Assembly: GCF_012427845.1 (NCBI RefSeq)
Contig: NZ_CP038498.1
Span: 558,001 to 622,000 of the forward strand
Length of the DNA stretch: 64,000 nucleotides
Direction: 5' to 3'
DNA from: Pectobacterium punjabense
GTDB lineage: Bacteria; Pseudomonadota; Gammaproteobacteria; Enterobacterales; Enterobacteriaceae
A program made the position numbers and the translations under genes. Below, in pieces: positions 1 to 9,281 of this stretch. Position 1 is the stretch's first letter. Each line of letters opens with the position of its first letter. The notes beneath the pieces were generated by a model, which saw only the letters and a list, made by a program, of their open reading frames with translations, had not been told where the DNA came from and did no database searches.

Positions 1-2342
1 ATCGATGACGTCGGTCCAATACACAGCATGAAACGCCCGATGTTTTTAGCATCCCATTTGCGGGGTTTGCGCAGGAACTCTTTATCCATTTTGTCCCACG
101 GTAGCGACAACTGAGAGATGTCGTACATCAGGTTCTGAATTAGCAGATGAATCGCCAGCATCGGTAGGAAAGGAATAAAGGCGCTGGCGACCAGCACGGA
201 AAACACGTTGCCGAAGTTGGAACTGGCGGTCATGTTCAGGTATTTGATGATATTACCGAACGTTTCTCGCCCTTTGATGACGCCTTCTTCCAGCACCATC
301 AGGTTCTTTTCCAAGAGAATGATATCGGCTGATTCTTTGGCGATATCCGTGCCGGTATCGACGGAAATCCCGATATCGGCATCGCGCAGAGCGGGCGCAT
401 CGTTGATGCCGTCGCCCAAAAAGCCAACCGTATGATTATTGCCTTGCAGCGCCTTCAGCACGCGGGATTTTTGTAGCGGGGTCAGCCGGGCAAAAATGGT
501 GCGCTGTTCTACCAGTACGCCGAGCTGTTCATCGCTAAGCGCATCAATAGCATTCCCTTCCAGTACCTCACCCGGTTCCAGCCCGACATCGCGACAGATC
601 TTGCTGGTAATAATCGCGTTGTCGCCCGTCAGGACTTTAACGGCCACACCGTTTTCATGCAGGGCGCGAATCGCGGCAGAGGCGCTTTCTTTCGGCGGAT
701 CGAGGAACGTCAGCAGGCCGCAGAGGGTGAGATCGCGTTCATCCTCGGCGCTGAGCGGCAGGGTGCTGCCCACTGGGCTCAGTTCGCGTGTGCCGATCAT
801 CAGCACGCGGAACCCTTGCTGGTTGTAGCTTTCTGCCAGTTTTTTCAGCGTGTGGCGGCGCTCGTCGTCCAGTTCATGCCGCTGCCCGTTCTCACTGACA
901 TGCGTAGCAACGGCCAGCATTTCTTCTACCGCACCTTTGCAAATCAGGCGCTGTTGGTTGTGCTCATCGGCCACGATGATGGACAGGCGGCGGCGGATAA
1001 AATCAAACGGCAGCTCATCGATTTTGCGGTAGCGGCCCAGTGCGGCAATGGCAGGATTATGGCGACCAAATTGCATGATGGCCTGATCCATCAGGTTTTT
1101 CATACCGCTCTGATGCGCGCTGTTAAGCCAGGCGAGTTGCAGCACGCTCTCATCGACCTGGCCCTGCGTATTGAGGTGATGCTCAAGGATGATACGATCC
1201 TGCGTTAGCGTGCCGGTTTTATCGGTGCACAACACATCCATCGCACCAAAGTTCTGAATCGCGTTCAGCCGTTTGACCACCACTTTGCGTCGCGCCATGG
1301 CGATCGCGCCTTTTGCCAGATTGGAAGAAACAATCATCGGCAGCATTTCCGGCGTCAGGCCGACCGCGACCGCCAGTGCAAACAGGCTGGCCTCCATCCA
1401 GTCACCTTTGGTGAAGCCGTTAATCAGTAGTACGACAGGCACCATCACGATCATAAAGCGGATCAGCAGCCAGCTTACGCTATTGACGCCGCGATCGAAG
1501 GCGGTTTGGGAACGCGTGCCGACGATGGATTTTGCCAGCGAACCGAAATAGGTATGGCTGCCGGTTGCCACCACGATTGCCGTCGCCGTGCCGCTGGAGA
1601 TGTTGGTTCCCATTAGGCAAATGTTGGATAACGCCAGCAGGTCGCTTTCTCCGCCGCCAGTGGGCTGACAGCCTTTGGCACTGATATCGCTGAAGACATC
1701 GTATTTTTCGATCGGCAGCGATTCACCGGTCAGCACTGCCTGGCTGACGAACAGATCGCGTGATTCCACCAGCCGGATATCCGCAGGCACCATGTCGCCG
1801 GCTGAGAGGGTCAGGATATCGCCGGGAACCAGTTGTTGAAGAGGAATTTCCTGCATGACAGCAGTGGCGCTGGCGTGAGGGCGTCGTAGGACGGTGGCCG
1901 TTGTGCGCACCATGGATTTCAGCGCCTCTGCGGCTTTATTGGTACGAAACTCTTGCCAGAAGCGCAGCAGACCGCTCAGGCTAACCATCACCAGAATGAT
2001 GACAACACCAGTAAGCGACGTCTCTTCATGGTCACGCAGCGGTAGCCAGTAATCGGTGAAAAAGCTGATAGCGGCCAGCGCCATCAGCACGTAAATAAAC
2101 GGATTATTAAATGCGGCGGCTAGCTGCACCAGTGCGTGTGGCGCTTTTTCATGGGCGACGCGGTTTTCGCCATAGGTTTGCTGGCGCTCAATGACATCAT
2201 CATGGCTTAAGCCGTGCAGGTGGGTATTCAGGTTAGCCAGCGTTTGGTCGAGGCTGTTTTGCGCTTCACGGGCAATCGCAAAGGTGGCCGTGGGGGTCTT
2301 ACGGGCGTGATGATGCCCCGTTTGCGTGATCATATCGGTCAT
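1..2342 (-). CDS. mgtA: Mg2+-transporting P-type ATPase, MgtA type (3' end outside window)
   Basis: P3-type ATPase that imports Mg2+ across the inner membrane. About 780 of the family's roughly 900 residues are visible; the C-terminal membrane segments run off the left edge. The translation shows the N-terminal cation-ATPase domain, paired membrane segments near residues 80-130, the TGES actuator loop (QAVLTGESLPIEK), the phosphorylation site CTDKTGT with Asp at about 374, and the hinge motif GDGINDAP. Conserved blocks around the phosphorylation site match E. coli MgtA closely, but the N-terminus is shorter and different. I chose the ATG at 2342 because an AAGAGAG Shine-Dalgarno precedes it; a second ATG lies three codons downstream. 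The leader upstream (about 2343-2750) holds a short proline-rich ORF that probably controls expression in response to Mg2+. Family certain; mgtA versus mgtB paralogue not decided. Confidence 0.93.
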   Translation of the reverse strand, partial: MTDMITQTGHHHARKTPTATFAIAREAQNSLDQTLANLNTHLHGLSHDDVIERQQTYGENRVAHEKAPHALVQLAAAFNNPFIYVLMALAAISFFTDYWLPLRDHEETSLTGVVIILVMVSLSGLLRFWQEFRTNKAAEALKSMVRTTATVLRRPHASATAVMQEIPLQQLVPGDILTLSAGDMVPADIRLVESRDLFVSQAVLTGESLPIEKYDVFSDISAKGCQPTGGGESDLLALSNICLMGTNISSGTATAIVVATGSHTYFGSLAKSIVGTRSQTAFDRGVNSVSWLLIRFMIVMVPVVLLINGFTKGDWMEASLFALAVAVGLTPEMLPMIVSSNLAKGAIAMARRKVVVKRLNAIQNFGAMDVLCTDKTGTLTQDRIILEHHLNTQGQVDESVLQLAWLNSAHQSGMKNLMDQAIMQFGRHNPAIAALGRYRKIDELPFDFIRRRLSIIVADEHNQQRLICKGAVEEMLAVATHVSENGQRHELDDERRHTLKKLAESYNQQGFRVLMIGTRELSPVGSTLPLSAEDERDLTLCGLLTFLDPPKESASAAIRALHENGVAVKVLTGDNAIITSKICRDVGLEPGEVLEGNAIDALSDEQLGVLVEQRTIFARLTPLQKSRVLKALQGNNHTVGFLGDGINDAPALRDADIGISVDTGTDIAKESADIILLEKNLMVLEEGVIKGRETFGNIIKYLNMTASSNFGNVFSVLVASAFIPFLPMLAIHLLIQNLMYDISQLSLPWDKMDKEFLRKPRKWDAKNIGRFMLCIGPTSS

Positions 2343-2485
2343 GATACTGCTCTCTTAATGTTGCCTGTCCGCCGCGTACGGGCGCGCATCCCGGATAAAG
2401 GGACGTAAAGCGGAAAAAATGAAGGTATTAAGGGAGGTAAACGGCGCAGGCGAGAGAACAGAGAGGTCGGGGAAGAAGACGATCC

Positions 2486-2533
2486 TTATTCTAACGGATG
2501 CGGTTCACCGGGCCATCTAGGGTGCTCGTCCAT
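2486..2533 (-). CDS. Proline-rich leader peptide upstream of mgtA (mgtL-like)
   Basis: A 15-codon ORF, MDEHPRWPGEPHPLE, ends at TAA about 143 nt before the mgtA ATG on the same strand. A strong Shine-Dalgarno (AAGGAG, then five bases) precedes the ATG. It contains four prolines and acidic residues. In Salmonella and E. coli the mgtA leader encodes MgtL, a short acidic/proline-rich peptide whose translation senses Mg2+ and proline supply and controls Rho-dependent termination in the leader. Here the stretch after the stop (2343-2485, read on the minus strand) is pyrimidine-rich, as expected for a Rho loading region. The peptide sequence differs from E. coli MgtL, so the functional match is inferred from position, SD and composition. 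Confidence 0.6.
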   Translation of the reverse strand: MDEHPRWPGEPHPLE

Positions 2534-2575
2534 GTTGTCTCCTTATCGCCATGTAGCGAAATAGTTGTCGGTTTG

Positions 2576-2695
2576 CGAAACAAAGTACGTAAAAACAAAG
2601 TACGTAAAAACAAAGTACGTAAAAACAAAGTACGTAAAAACAAAGTACGTAAAAACAGAGTACGTAGAAACAGAGTACGTAGAAACAAAGTACAT
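2576..2695. repeat. 15-bp tandem repeat array, 8 units
   Basis: Eight contiguous 15-bp units with consensus AAAAACAAAGTACGT (plus strand); the first unit and the last three carry one or two substitutions. There are no spacers. Each unit contains TACGTA or a close relative across the junction. Because the period is a multiple of three, several frames stay open through it on both strands (repeats of TLFLR, VLCFY or NKVRK), which creates spurious ORFs. The array lies about 40 bp upstream of the leader peptide start and may be in the mgtA promoter or 5' UTR. Confidence 0.97.
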
Positions 2696-2869
2696 AGTTT
2701 AGTGGTGCAACCATAACTCAGTTTGCCTAAACCGCACGTCAACGTTTACTCATGAGTGACATCAGAGGGGCTTGTTGCCAATCAGCGGGTGTTACGGTGG
2801 CGTACTGCACGGCGGAGAGAGGTCGGAAAAGAAATGAATGAGAAACAAATGAGTTAGAAACAAATGGTC

Positions 2870-2893
2870 GCCCCGCCGGGTAGCCAGCGGGGC
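2870..2893 (-). terminator. Hairpin downstream of the chemoreceptor gene
   Basis: Read on the minus strand, GCCCCGC and GCGGGGC form a 7-bp GC stem around a 10-nt loop, 10 nt after the stop codon of the chemoreceptor gene. The following bases (GACCATTTGTTT) are only moderately U-rich, so it may be a weak intrinsic terminator. Confidence 0.5.
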
Positions 2894-2902
2894 TGCTGCG
2901 AA

Positions 2903-4480
2903 TTAATGAATTCTCAGCATGTGGTCCTGATTAACTTTGAAGAAACGAACGGCATCGCGCAGCTGTTCGCCCTGTTCTGTCATGGCATGTGCTGCCGTGG
3001 CGGATTCTTCCACCAGCGCGGCGTTCTGCTGGGTGACTCGATCCATTTGTTCTACCGCGACGCTGATCTCTTTGATGCCAATATGCTGCTCGTTGGATGC
3101 CTGAGAAATTTCCGCCACGATATCCGTCACTTTTTTCACCGACTGCACAATCTCCGACATCGCCTGACTGGCTTTATCTGCCCGTGCGGAACCGTCGGTG
3201 ATCTTCTCCACGGTACCTTCAATCAGCGTTTTGATCTCTTTGGCGGCGTTGGCACTCTTCTGTGCCAGCGTCCGAACTTCGCCAGCCACAACGGCAAAAC
3301 CTTTCCCTTCGCTTCCTGCTCTGGCCGCTTCTACTGCGGCATTCAATGCCAGGATATTCGTCTGGAAGGCAATACCTTCGATCACGGCGATAATATCGAC
3401 AATTTTCTGTGAACTGTCGGAGATCTCGTGCATACGTTTAAGCATATCATCCACGATGAGCCCACCTTGAGAGGCGGTTTCCGACGTTTGCTGCGCCAAC
3501 TGGCTGGCTTCTTTAGCGTTATCCGCATTCTGCCGCACGGTGTGTGTCAACTGCTGCATGTTGGCCGATGCCTGAATCAACGAAGCAGCCTGCTCTTCGG
3601 TACGCTGTGACAAGTCACTGTTACCTTGAGCAATTTCGCTGGATGCCAGCGAGATGGATTCACTGCCGTTCATGATGGTATGCACGATGTTCATCAACTG
3701 TTGGTTCATGTGGTTGATTGACGCGAGCAGACTCGAGTTGTCGCCCTGACGCAACTGGATTTTTGCTGTCAGGTTACCGGACGCGATCTCGGTCATGATT
3801 TCTTGTGCGTAATGAGGATCGCCGCCGAGCTGACGAGAAATATTACGTGAAATAATCGTCGCGATAGCAATGGTTGCCAGCAGAGCCAACACCAGCAGCC
3901 CCCACACGTAGTATTGTGAGGTACGGTATGTCGTTTCGGCGCTGTCTACGATAGTTTTTGTTGTGGCGATTTCCATCTCGACGAGTTTCGCCAGGTCTTT
4001 CATGAGCTGGCCGCGATATTTGCCAGAGCTTGCGCCGCTGATCTTGCTGGCTTCTTCCAAATCGCCCCGATTCACGATGTCAATCAGCGTGGCGTTGACT
4101 GAGTTGAAAGCAGAGAAGTTTTCGCCAATCACCTTGATCAGTGCTTTTTTATCCTCATTGCTGGCAACCGCTTGATAGTTCTTAAACGCAGTAAGGAAGG
4201 CATCGGCGTTTTGCAATAGTTCCTTACGGTGACCTTCACGCTCCTCAGGCGTTTTTGAGTCAATATACTGTACTTGCTGTAAACGTGTTTCAGACAGCAC
4301 ACCGCGCATTTCCAGGCTATATCGTACGCCGGGTAGGCTGCTGCTGCTTAATTCATCAATACGACTATTATTAACGCTAAGCTGGAGTAGTGAAACCACA
4401 CCTAATAGCAACATCATTGCTATCAGCACGGAAAAGCCGAGTAATAACTTGGAAAGCACTGTGAGTTGAGAAAATTTCAT
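2903..4480 (-). CDS. Methyl-accepting chemotaxis protein
   Basis: Transmembrane chemoreceptor of 525 residues that signals through CheW/CheA. The N-terminus has a membrane segment at about residues 10-32, then a four-helix-type periplasmic sensor region, a second membrane segment at about 190-212, a HAMP linker, and the cytoplasmic coiled-coil signalling domain. The highly conserved hairpin tip is present (EGIAFQTNILALNAAVEAAR followed by GKGFAVVAGEVRTLA). There is no NWETF-type C-terminal pentapeptide, so it probably depends on other receptors for methylation enzymes. The ligand cannot be read from the sequence. It is monocistronic, with about 400 bp of AT-rich DNA upstream. The ATG start gives a normal N-terminal anchor. 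Confidence 0.95.
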   Translation of the reverse strand: MKFSQLTVLSKLLLGFSVLIAMMLLLGVVSLLQLSVNNSRIDELSSSSLPGVRYSLEMRGVLSETRLQQVQYIDSKTPEEREGHRKELLQNADAFLTAFKNYQAVASNEDKKALIKVIGENFSAFNSVNATLIDIVNRGDLEEASKISGASSGKYRGQLMKDLAKLVEMEIATTKTIVDSAETTYRTSQYYVWGLLVLALLATIAIATIISRNISRQLGGDPHYAQEIMTEIASGNLTAKIQLRQGDNSSLLASINHMNQQLMNIVHTIMNGSESISLASSEIAQGNSDLSQRTEEQAASLIQASANMQQLTHTVRQNADNAKEASQLAQQTSETASQGGLIVDDMLKRMHEISDSSQKIVDIIAVIEGIAFQTNILALNAAVEAARAGSEGKGFAVVAGEVRTLAQKSANAAKEIKTLIEGTVEKITDGSARADKASQAMSEIVQSVKKVTDIVAEISQASNEQHIGIKEISVAVEQMDRVTQQNAALVEESATAAHAMTEQGEQLRDAVRFFKVNQDHMLRIH

Positions 4481-4881
4481 CGCTATTCTTATTGATTATA
4501 TAGAGAAGGTAGTAGTGATAACGGCAAAGAAAATAAGATCTTTATAATACGGAATTCGATAAATTGGCCTTAATGAATAAATGGAGTTTAATGTCACCCT
4601 GCATTAACATGTCAACACTAAATCCTGATAAATCAAAAATTGATAATATATTTACCCTGATAATGGAGGGTTAAAAATTATTTTAATAAATGTTTTTATT
4701 ATTGATATAAAGAGGGGTATTCACAAATAGGATAAATAAAATGTGACTATCGTCAACAATCTATAGTTATTTATATCTTTTAAAATAACAATTGTCTGTA
4801 ACAGAATTTATTCATCAAATTACGGAGGTAATATATTTATTATATTACCTCCGCAGGATTATTCTTAGTTCAAAGCATTAC
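4481..4881. other. AT-rich intergenic region between chemoreceptor and rhaM
   Basis: About 400 bp without a credible gene. It should contain the chemoreceptor promoter (minus strand) and the 3' end of the rha transcript. The only clear structure is the perfect inverted repeat at 4823-4853. Confidence 0.7.
4823..4853 (-). terminator. Perfect 13-bp inverted repeat after rhaM
   Basis: CGGAGGTAATATA and its exact complement flank a 5-nt loop. It lies 28 bp after the rhaM stop in the direction of transcription and is a likely 3' end for the rhaBADM transcript. The downstream minus-strand bases (TAATTTGATG) are not a classic U tract, so termination itself is inferred. Confidence 0.5.
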
Positions 4882-5196
4882 TCAGTCCAGATAAAACACA
4901 GGTTTCAGTGCAGCGCTGACCGGGCTGTTATCGGGGTTGGCGGGCATCACGTCGCTCATGTGTTTCCACCAGCGTTGGCAGACTTCCGTTTGCGCAATCG
5001 CCTCCCAGCGCGCTTCGGATTCGACTTCTACATAACCGAAGAGCAGGTTGCGTTGCTCGTCTAGAAAAATGCTGTAGTGGTGCGCCCCGTGGTTTTTCAG
5101 CACCTCGGCCAATTCCGGCCAGATCGGGTTATGACGACGCTGATATTCGTCGTGGCAGTCAGGAAAAACCGACATCACAAAAGCTTTACGCAACAT
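4882..5196 (-). CDS. rhaM: L-rhamnose mutarotase
   Basis: Interconverts the alpha and beta anomers of L-rhamnose and so feeds the isomerase. The 104-residue product from the ATG at 5196 ([20 protein letters not shown]) aligns end to end with E. coli RhaM, including [20 protein letters not shown] and the [13 protein letters not shown] tail. An in-frame start 39 bp further upstream exists but would add a tail absent from the family; the chosen ATG has a GAGGA Shine-Dalgarno. It is last in the rhaB-A-D-M series, separated from rhaD by about 140 bp that include an 18-bp tandem repeat. Confidence 0.95.
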   Translation of the reverse strand: MLRKAFVMSVFPDCHDEYQRRHNPIWPELAEVLKNHGAHHYSIFLDEQRNLLFGYVEVESEARWEAIAQTEVCQRWWKHMSDVMPANPDNSPVSAALKPVFYLD

Positions 5197-5289
5197 GGCT
5201 GCGTCCTCATCATCGTTAGCAGAACAGAACGCCACGATGGTATGCCGTGGCGTTGTGAGATTGAAGGCAATGTTGTATGCGCCTATGCA

Positions 5290-5341
5290 TTATCTGAACT
5301 ACACGTATTATCTAAACTACACGTATTATCTAAACTACACG
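5290..5341. repeat. 18-bp tandem repeat, three units, overlapping the rhaD stop
   Basis: Three consecutive copies of TTATCTAAACTACACGTA; the first has one change (G for A) and the third loses its last two bases as it enters rhaD. The rhaD stop codon (5335-5337) lies inside the third copy, so the other two copies extend into the rhaD-rhaM gap. Confidence 0.93.
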
Positions 5342-6159
5342 CGCAGCGCGGCTTCCAGCGGAGTGACGCCGAAACGTTTACCCAGTGCGATCAGCTCTTC
5401 GGTAGAGATCGTTTGTTTCTTACCGCCCATCGAGATGACTTTCACCATAACTTCGGCGGATTTCTCGGCAGTATCGATCAGGCCGAAGGCGTCATCCAGC
5501 GTTGGGCCAGTACCGAAAATGCCGTGAAATGGCCACAGTACCAACGAATGACGCTTCATTTGCTCGGAGGTGGCATCGCCAATGGCATCGGTGCCCGGCA
5601 CCATCCACGGCACAATGCCTACGCCGTCAGGGAAGACGACCAGACACTCCGTGCTACCTTCCCATAGCTCACGGGTGAACTTGGCGGTATCCAGTTCTAG
5701 CACATAGCTCAGGGCGATCAGATTGGTCGCGTGGCAGTGCATGATGACGCGATCGTGTCCATGGGTCACACCCATGCGCACAATGTGCGACTGGAAATGC
5801 GAGGCCAGTTCAGAGGTTGGCAACCCGCCGTTGGTCAGCCCCCAGAAGATGCGGTAGCCTTTGCCGTCGCTATCGATCTGCAACACTACCAGTGAATCCG
5901 CCGGGTCCAGTTGAACGTTGCGGAAGAACTTGCCGGAGCCCGTAACGATAAACCAGCAGTCCGCCAGTTCTGGCATTGGCTGTGATAGCGCTTCATGACG
6001 CGGCTGCGGATAGAAATCGCTTTCATAAGGCGTCACATCCTCAGCCGTCAGGCGCAGGCTGACGTTACCGCCGTTACGTTCGTCCCAGCCTTTGAGCCAC
6101 ATGTCGCTGGTGGCTTTAACCATTCCCTGTACAAACCAGGAAGAGAGAATTGCTTGCAT
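5335..6159 (-). CDS. rhaD: Rhamnulose-1-phosphate aldolase
   Basis: Class II zinc aldolase that splits L-rhamnulose-1-phosphate into dihydroxyacetone phosphate and L-lactaldehyde, the last step of the cytoplasmic rhamnose pathway. It has 274 residues from the ATG at 6159 ([20 protein letters not shown]), the same length as E. coli RhaD. Shared blocks include [28 protein letters not shown], the zinc-binding HCHATNL and [16 protein letters not shown] longer reading frame starts further upstream but would overlap rhaA. The chosen ATG has AAGGGTAA upstream and lies 4 bp after the rhaA stop, consistent with translational coupling. Its last codons sit in the 18-bp repeat. Confidence 0.97.
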   Translation of the reverse strand: MQAILSSWFVQGMVKATSDMWLKGWDERNGGNVSLRLTAEDVTPYESDFYPQPRHEALSQPMPELADCWFIVTGSGKFFRNVQLDPADSLVVLQIDSDGKGYRIFWGLTNGGLPTSELASHFQSHIVRMGVTHGHDRVIMHCHATNLIALSYVLELDTAKFTRELWEGSTECLVVFPDGVGIVPWMVPGTDAIGDATSEQMKRHSLVLWPFHGIFGTGPTLDDAFGLIDTAEKSAEVMVKVISMGGKKQTISTEELIALGKRFGVTPLEAALRV

Positions 6160-6163
6160 AGTC

Positions 6164-7426
6164 TTACCCTTGACGTTGAGTGAGGATAGTTTCTTCATAC
6201 TGACGTACCTGTTGCAGCCAGTCGCTGCCTGGGATGACGTCATGACGCTGGCAGTAGTGCTCCCACACGGCTTGCCACGGCAGCGATTTTTGCTCTTCCA
6301 GCAGCGCCAGACGTGCGGTGTAATCGCCGTTTTGCTCCAATGTGCGCAGCGTTTCCGTGGGTTCCAGCAGCGCGCGCAGCAGAGCTTTCTTCATATTGCG
6401 CGTGCCGATGACCCAGGCCGCGATGCGGTTGATTGAGGCATCAAAGAAATCGAGCCCGATATGGACGCGATTAAGCAATTTATGGCGCACGATCTCGTGA
6501 GCGATAGCCTGCGTTTCGTCATCCAGCAGCACGACATGATCGCTGTCCCAGCGCACCGGGCGGCTGACGTGCAGCAGCAGGCGCGGGACGTAAAGAATCG
6601 CGCTGGAGATCTTGTCGGAAATCACTTCCGTCGGATGGAAGTGTCCGGCATCCAGACAGAGTGCGGTGCCGCGGCTGGCTGCGTAGCCGAGACAAAATTC
6701 GCTGGAGCCGACGGTAAAACTTTCCGCGCCGATCCCGAACAGCTTGCTTTCCACGGCGTCGATATGGTGTGCCTGATCGAGCGGTTCGGCGATGACCTCA
6801 TCCAGTGCGCTGAGCAGCCGCTGGCGGAACGCCAGACGATCGATGGTTAAATCTTTCATGCCGTCCGGCACCCAGATGTTCATGACTGACGGTGTACCGA
6901 GTTCGCGACCGAAGTAAGCAGAAATCCGACGGCTTGCCTGACAGTGCTCAATCCAGAAGCGGCGCACTTTTTCGTCTGGGTGTGACAGCGTAAAGCCGTC
7001 TGCACTCAGCGGATGAGAAAAGCAGGTCGGGTTAAAGTCTAGCCCAAGCTGGTGGCGTTTAGCCCACGCAACCCAAGAGCTGAAATGTTCTGGGGCAATT
7101 TCGTTACGGGCGACAGGCTGTGCGGATTCCAGATAGATAGCGTGCAGGTTCAGCCGCTTGGGGCCGGGGATCAATGCAAATGCCTGCTCCAGATCGGCAC
7201 GCAGTTCATCCGGCGTACTTGCCTTACCGGGGTAGTTGCCGGTGGCCTGAATACCGCCCGTTAATGGCCCGCCAGTGTTTTCGAATCCGGCCACATCATC
7301 GCCCTGCCAGCAATGCATTGACACCGGAATCTGGTCGAGCTGTTCCAGCGCGGCCTCTACGTCAATATTCAGGCTGGCATAACGCGCTTTTGCCAACTGC
7401 CATGCGGTTTCAATTGGTGTGCTCAT
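6164..7426 (-). CDS. rhaA: L-rhamnose isomerase
   Basis: Metal-dependent cytoplasmic isomerase converting L-rhamnose to L-rhamnulose. The product has 420 residues (E. coli 419) and conserved blocks across its length, such as [39 protein letters not shown] and [19 protein letters not shown], which hold the metal and sugar ligands of the family. The start ATG overlaps the rhaB stop in an ATGA arrangement, so it is probably translationally coupled to rhaB. Confidence 0.98.
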   Translation of the reverse strand: MSTPIETAWQLAKARYASLNIDVEAALEQLDQIPVSMHCWQGDDVAGFENTGGPLTGGIQATGNYPGKASTPDELRADLEQAFALIPGPKRLNLHAIYLESAQPVARNEIAPEHFSSWVAWAKRHQLGLDFNPTCFSHPLSADGFTLSHPDEKVRRFWIEHCQASRRISAYFGRELGTPSVMNIWVPDGMKDLTIDRLAFRQRLLSALDEVIAEPLDQAHHIDAVESKLFGIGAESFTVGSSEFCLGYAASRGTALCLDAGHFHPTEVISDKISSAILYVPRLLLHVSRPVRWDSDHVVLLDDETQAIAHEIVRHKLLNRVHIGLDFFDASINRIAAWVIGTRNMKKALLRALLEPTETLRTLEQNGDYTARLALLEEQKSLPWQAVWEHYCQRHDVIPGSDWLQQVRQYEETILTQRQG

Positions 7427-8913
7427 TGCGTAGTCTCCTTTTTGCCCTGTGGGGCGGTTTCTGGCTGGCTGAGCGCCTGAAAGCGACGCCAGTGCCCGGC
7501 AAAATCACTCTCTGCACGCGGGGTATAGCGATGCAGAGGGAAGTTATGAGTCAGCATGTGACGGAATGCTGTAAGGTCGGTGACAGCACCTAGCGCCATC
7601 AATTGGCAGCCGATATTGCCGAGCGTAGAGGCTTCGACCGGCCCGGCGAGAACCGGGATCTGGCATACATCAGCACACAGTTGGTTCAGAAACGCGTTCT
7701 GGCTGCCGCCGCCGACAATATGCAACTGGCGGATTGGCGCATGACGCAATTCGCCCAACTCCAGCACGACCTGCCGGTAGAGCAAGGCGAGGCTGTCGAA
7801 AATGCAGCGTGCCAGCTCGGCATCGCTTTGGGGAATGGGTTGACCGTGCTCACGGCAATAGTCACGGATTGCCTGATGCATGGACGGTGGGTTGATAAAG
7901 CGTTCGTCATTAGGATTAACGAGGCTAACAAAAGTGGGCAGAGCGGCGGCGGACTGAATCAATGCGCCTAAATCCTTGATGCCACGCTCCTGACAAACGC
8001 GCTGTAGCAGCCACAGGCCCATGATATTTTTCAGCACCCGATAGGTGCCGTCTACGCCACCTTCATTGGTGATATTGGCTGCTAGCGCCTGCGGGCAGTT
8101 AAACGGGGTGTCGCTCTCGATGCCCATCAGCGACCACGTGCCAGAACTGAGGTAGGCGCTGTCGCGGCTCTGCAACGGTGCACCGACTACCGCGCTGGCG
8201 GTATCGTGCGTCGCGACGGCGGTAACGGGAATCTGCCGCCCGCTCGGCGCGGCCCAATTCCCGACGGCGTGCCCCGGCTGCACGGGATCGCTCAACCAGC
8301 GGCGCGGCACATCCAGATAGTCCAGTAGTTCGCCGTCCCAGGTTTTCTGTTCCAGATTGAGCAGTTGAGTCGTGCTGGCGTTGGTGTATTCGCAGACCCG
8401 TTGACCCGTGAGGCGATAGTGAAAATAGTCGGGGATCATCAGCAAATGCTCTACTCGATCCCGATCGTCGGGAGGCATGTCGCACAGCGCTTTGAGCTGG
8501 TACAGCGTATTGAACGGCAGAAACTGAATGCCGGTACGTTGATAGATGGCCTCACGGCCCAGCTCTGCGGTGACGGCAGCCATCACACCGTCGGTACGAT
8601 GGTCGCGATAAGAATACGGTAGGCCGACGCGCTGTCCGTTTTTATCGAGTAGCACATAGTCCACGCCCCAACTGTCTATCCCAATGCTATCGGGGGCGAG
8701 ACCCGTAGCATCAATTTGGTGTAATCCGGTAAGAATGTCGTGTTCCAGTGTGGCCAGATCCCACTGGTGATGACCGTCCTGAAAAATCAGCGTGTTGCTG
8801 AAACGGTGAATTTCTTTCAGCGTCAGATGCTGCGTTGCGGTATGGAACGTCGCCAGCATCACCCGACCGCTGGATGCGCCCAAATCCACCGCCACGATAT
8901 TCTTCACCGCCAT
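7423..8913 (-). CDS. rhaB: Rhamnulokinase
   Basis: FGGY-family kinase that phosphorylates L-rhamnulose at C1 with ATP. The N-terminal phosphate loop ([14 protein letters not shown]), [29 protein letters not shown] and the C-terminal [10 protein letters not shown] block match E. coli RhaB. An upstream in-frame GTG at 8922 is directly against the AAGGAG Shine-Dalgarno and cannot use it; the ATG at 8913 has an 8-nt spacer and is preferred, giving 496 residues. It is first in the minus-strand operon, and its upstream region contains two CRP-like sites shared with the divergent rhaSR operon. Confidence 0.97.
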   Translation of the reverse strand: MAVKNIVAVDLGASSGRVMLATFHTATQHLTLKEIHRFSNTLIFQDGHHQWDLATLEHDILTGLHQIDATGLAPDSIGIDSWGVDYVLLDKNGQRVGLPYSYRDHRTDGVMAAVTAELGREAIYQRTGIQFLPFNTLYQLKALCDMPPDDRDRVEHLLMIPDYFHYRLTGQRVCEYTNASTTQLLNLEQKTWDGELLDYLDVPRRWLSDPVQPGHAVGNWAAPSGRQIPVTAVATHDTASAVVGAPLQSRDSAYLSSGTWSLMGIESDTPFNCPQALAANITNEGGVDGTYRVLKNIMGLWLLQRVCQERGIKDLGALIQSAAALPTFVSLVNPNDERFINPPSMHQAIRDYCREHGQPIPQSDAELARCIFDSLALLYRQVVLELGELRHAPIRQLHIVGGGSQNAFLNQLCADVCQIPVLAGPVEASTLGNIGCQLMALGAVTDLTAFRHMLTHNFPLHRYTPRAESDFAGHWRRFQALSQPETAPQGKKETTQ

Positions 8914-9023
8914 AGCCGCCACTCCTTATCGTTGAATGTGTTGCAGTGTAAGGATCGGTAACAGAAGCCACCTTCCGGTGAGTGCCACCTGTAACAGGCG
9001 ATTGGCAAAATGACAAAGCTGAC

Positions 9024-9039
9024 CGTGAAAGGGCTCACA
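9024..9039. promoter_or_regulatory. CRP-like site 1 in the rhaB-rhaS intergenic region
   Basis: CGTGA-AAGGGC-TCACA matches TGTGA-N6-TCACA at 9 of 10 conserved positions. It lies about 110 bp upstream of rhaB. In E. coli, CRP co-activates the divergent rha promoters with RhaS and RhaR, so the location fits. Confidence 0.7.
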
Positions 9040-9090
9040 ATCTGGGAAATTACTCAGAGAATAACCATGAAAAAATCAGGGGAAACGCCG

Positions 9091-9106
9091 TGTGATCCTT
9101 GCCACA
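9091..9106. promoter_or_regulatory. CRP-like site 2 in the rhaB-rhaS intergenic region
   Basis: TGTGA-TCCTTG-CCACA matches the CRP consensus at 9 of 10 positions. It is 67 bp from site 1 and about 175 bp from the rhaS start, and probably serves the rhaSR promoter. RhaS and RhaR half-sites are too degenerate for me to place by eye. Confidence 0.7.
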
Positions 9107-9281
9107 CTTCAATCAATTAGGCGGAGCGATCTTAAAAAAAGTGCAGTCAGACGGCGCGTGGGTGACGGTATTTGAAGGCTGGTTTTGTGGCTTATGACTA
9201 CTCTTTTTCAAAGACTGCCTTTTTCAACGGCTGTATTTTTCAAAGGTCGCATTTTTGCCAAAGGCTGAATGGAGAGCTGAA

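Noticed and set aside
2576-2695. CRISPR array or replication iterons
   Set aside because: Units are contiguous without spacers, only 15 bp, with no cas genes, DnaA boxes or replication genes nearby.
2491-2742. Repetitive ORFs through the 15-bp array, such as an 83-residue TLFLR-repeat frame and others with VLCFY or NKVRK repeats
   Set aside because: The 15-bp period keeps several frames open on both strands at once, so openness is not evidence of coding. They lack SDs and family similarity.
2720-2760. PhoP box for mgtA
   Set aside because: A GGTTTA half-site is present on the minus strand, but the second half at the required 5-bp spacing does not match. Not reported as a site.
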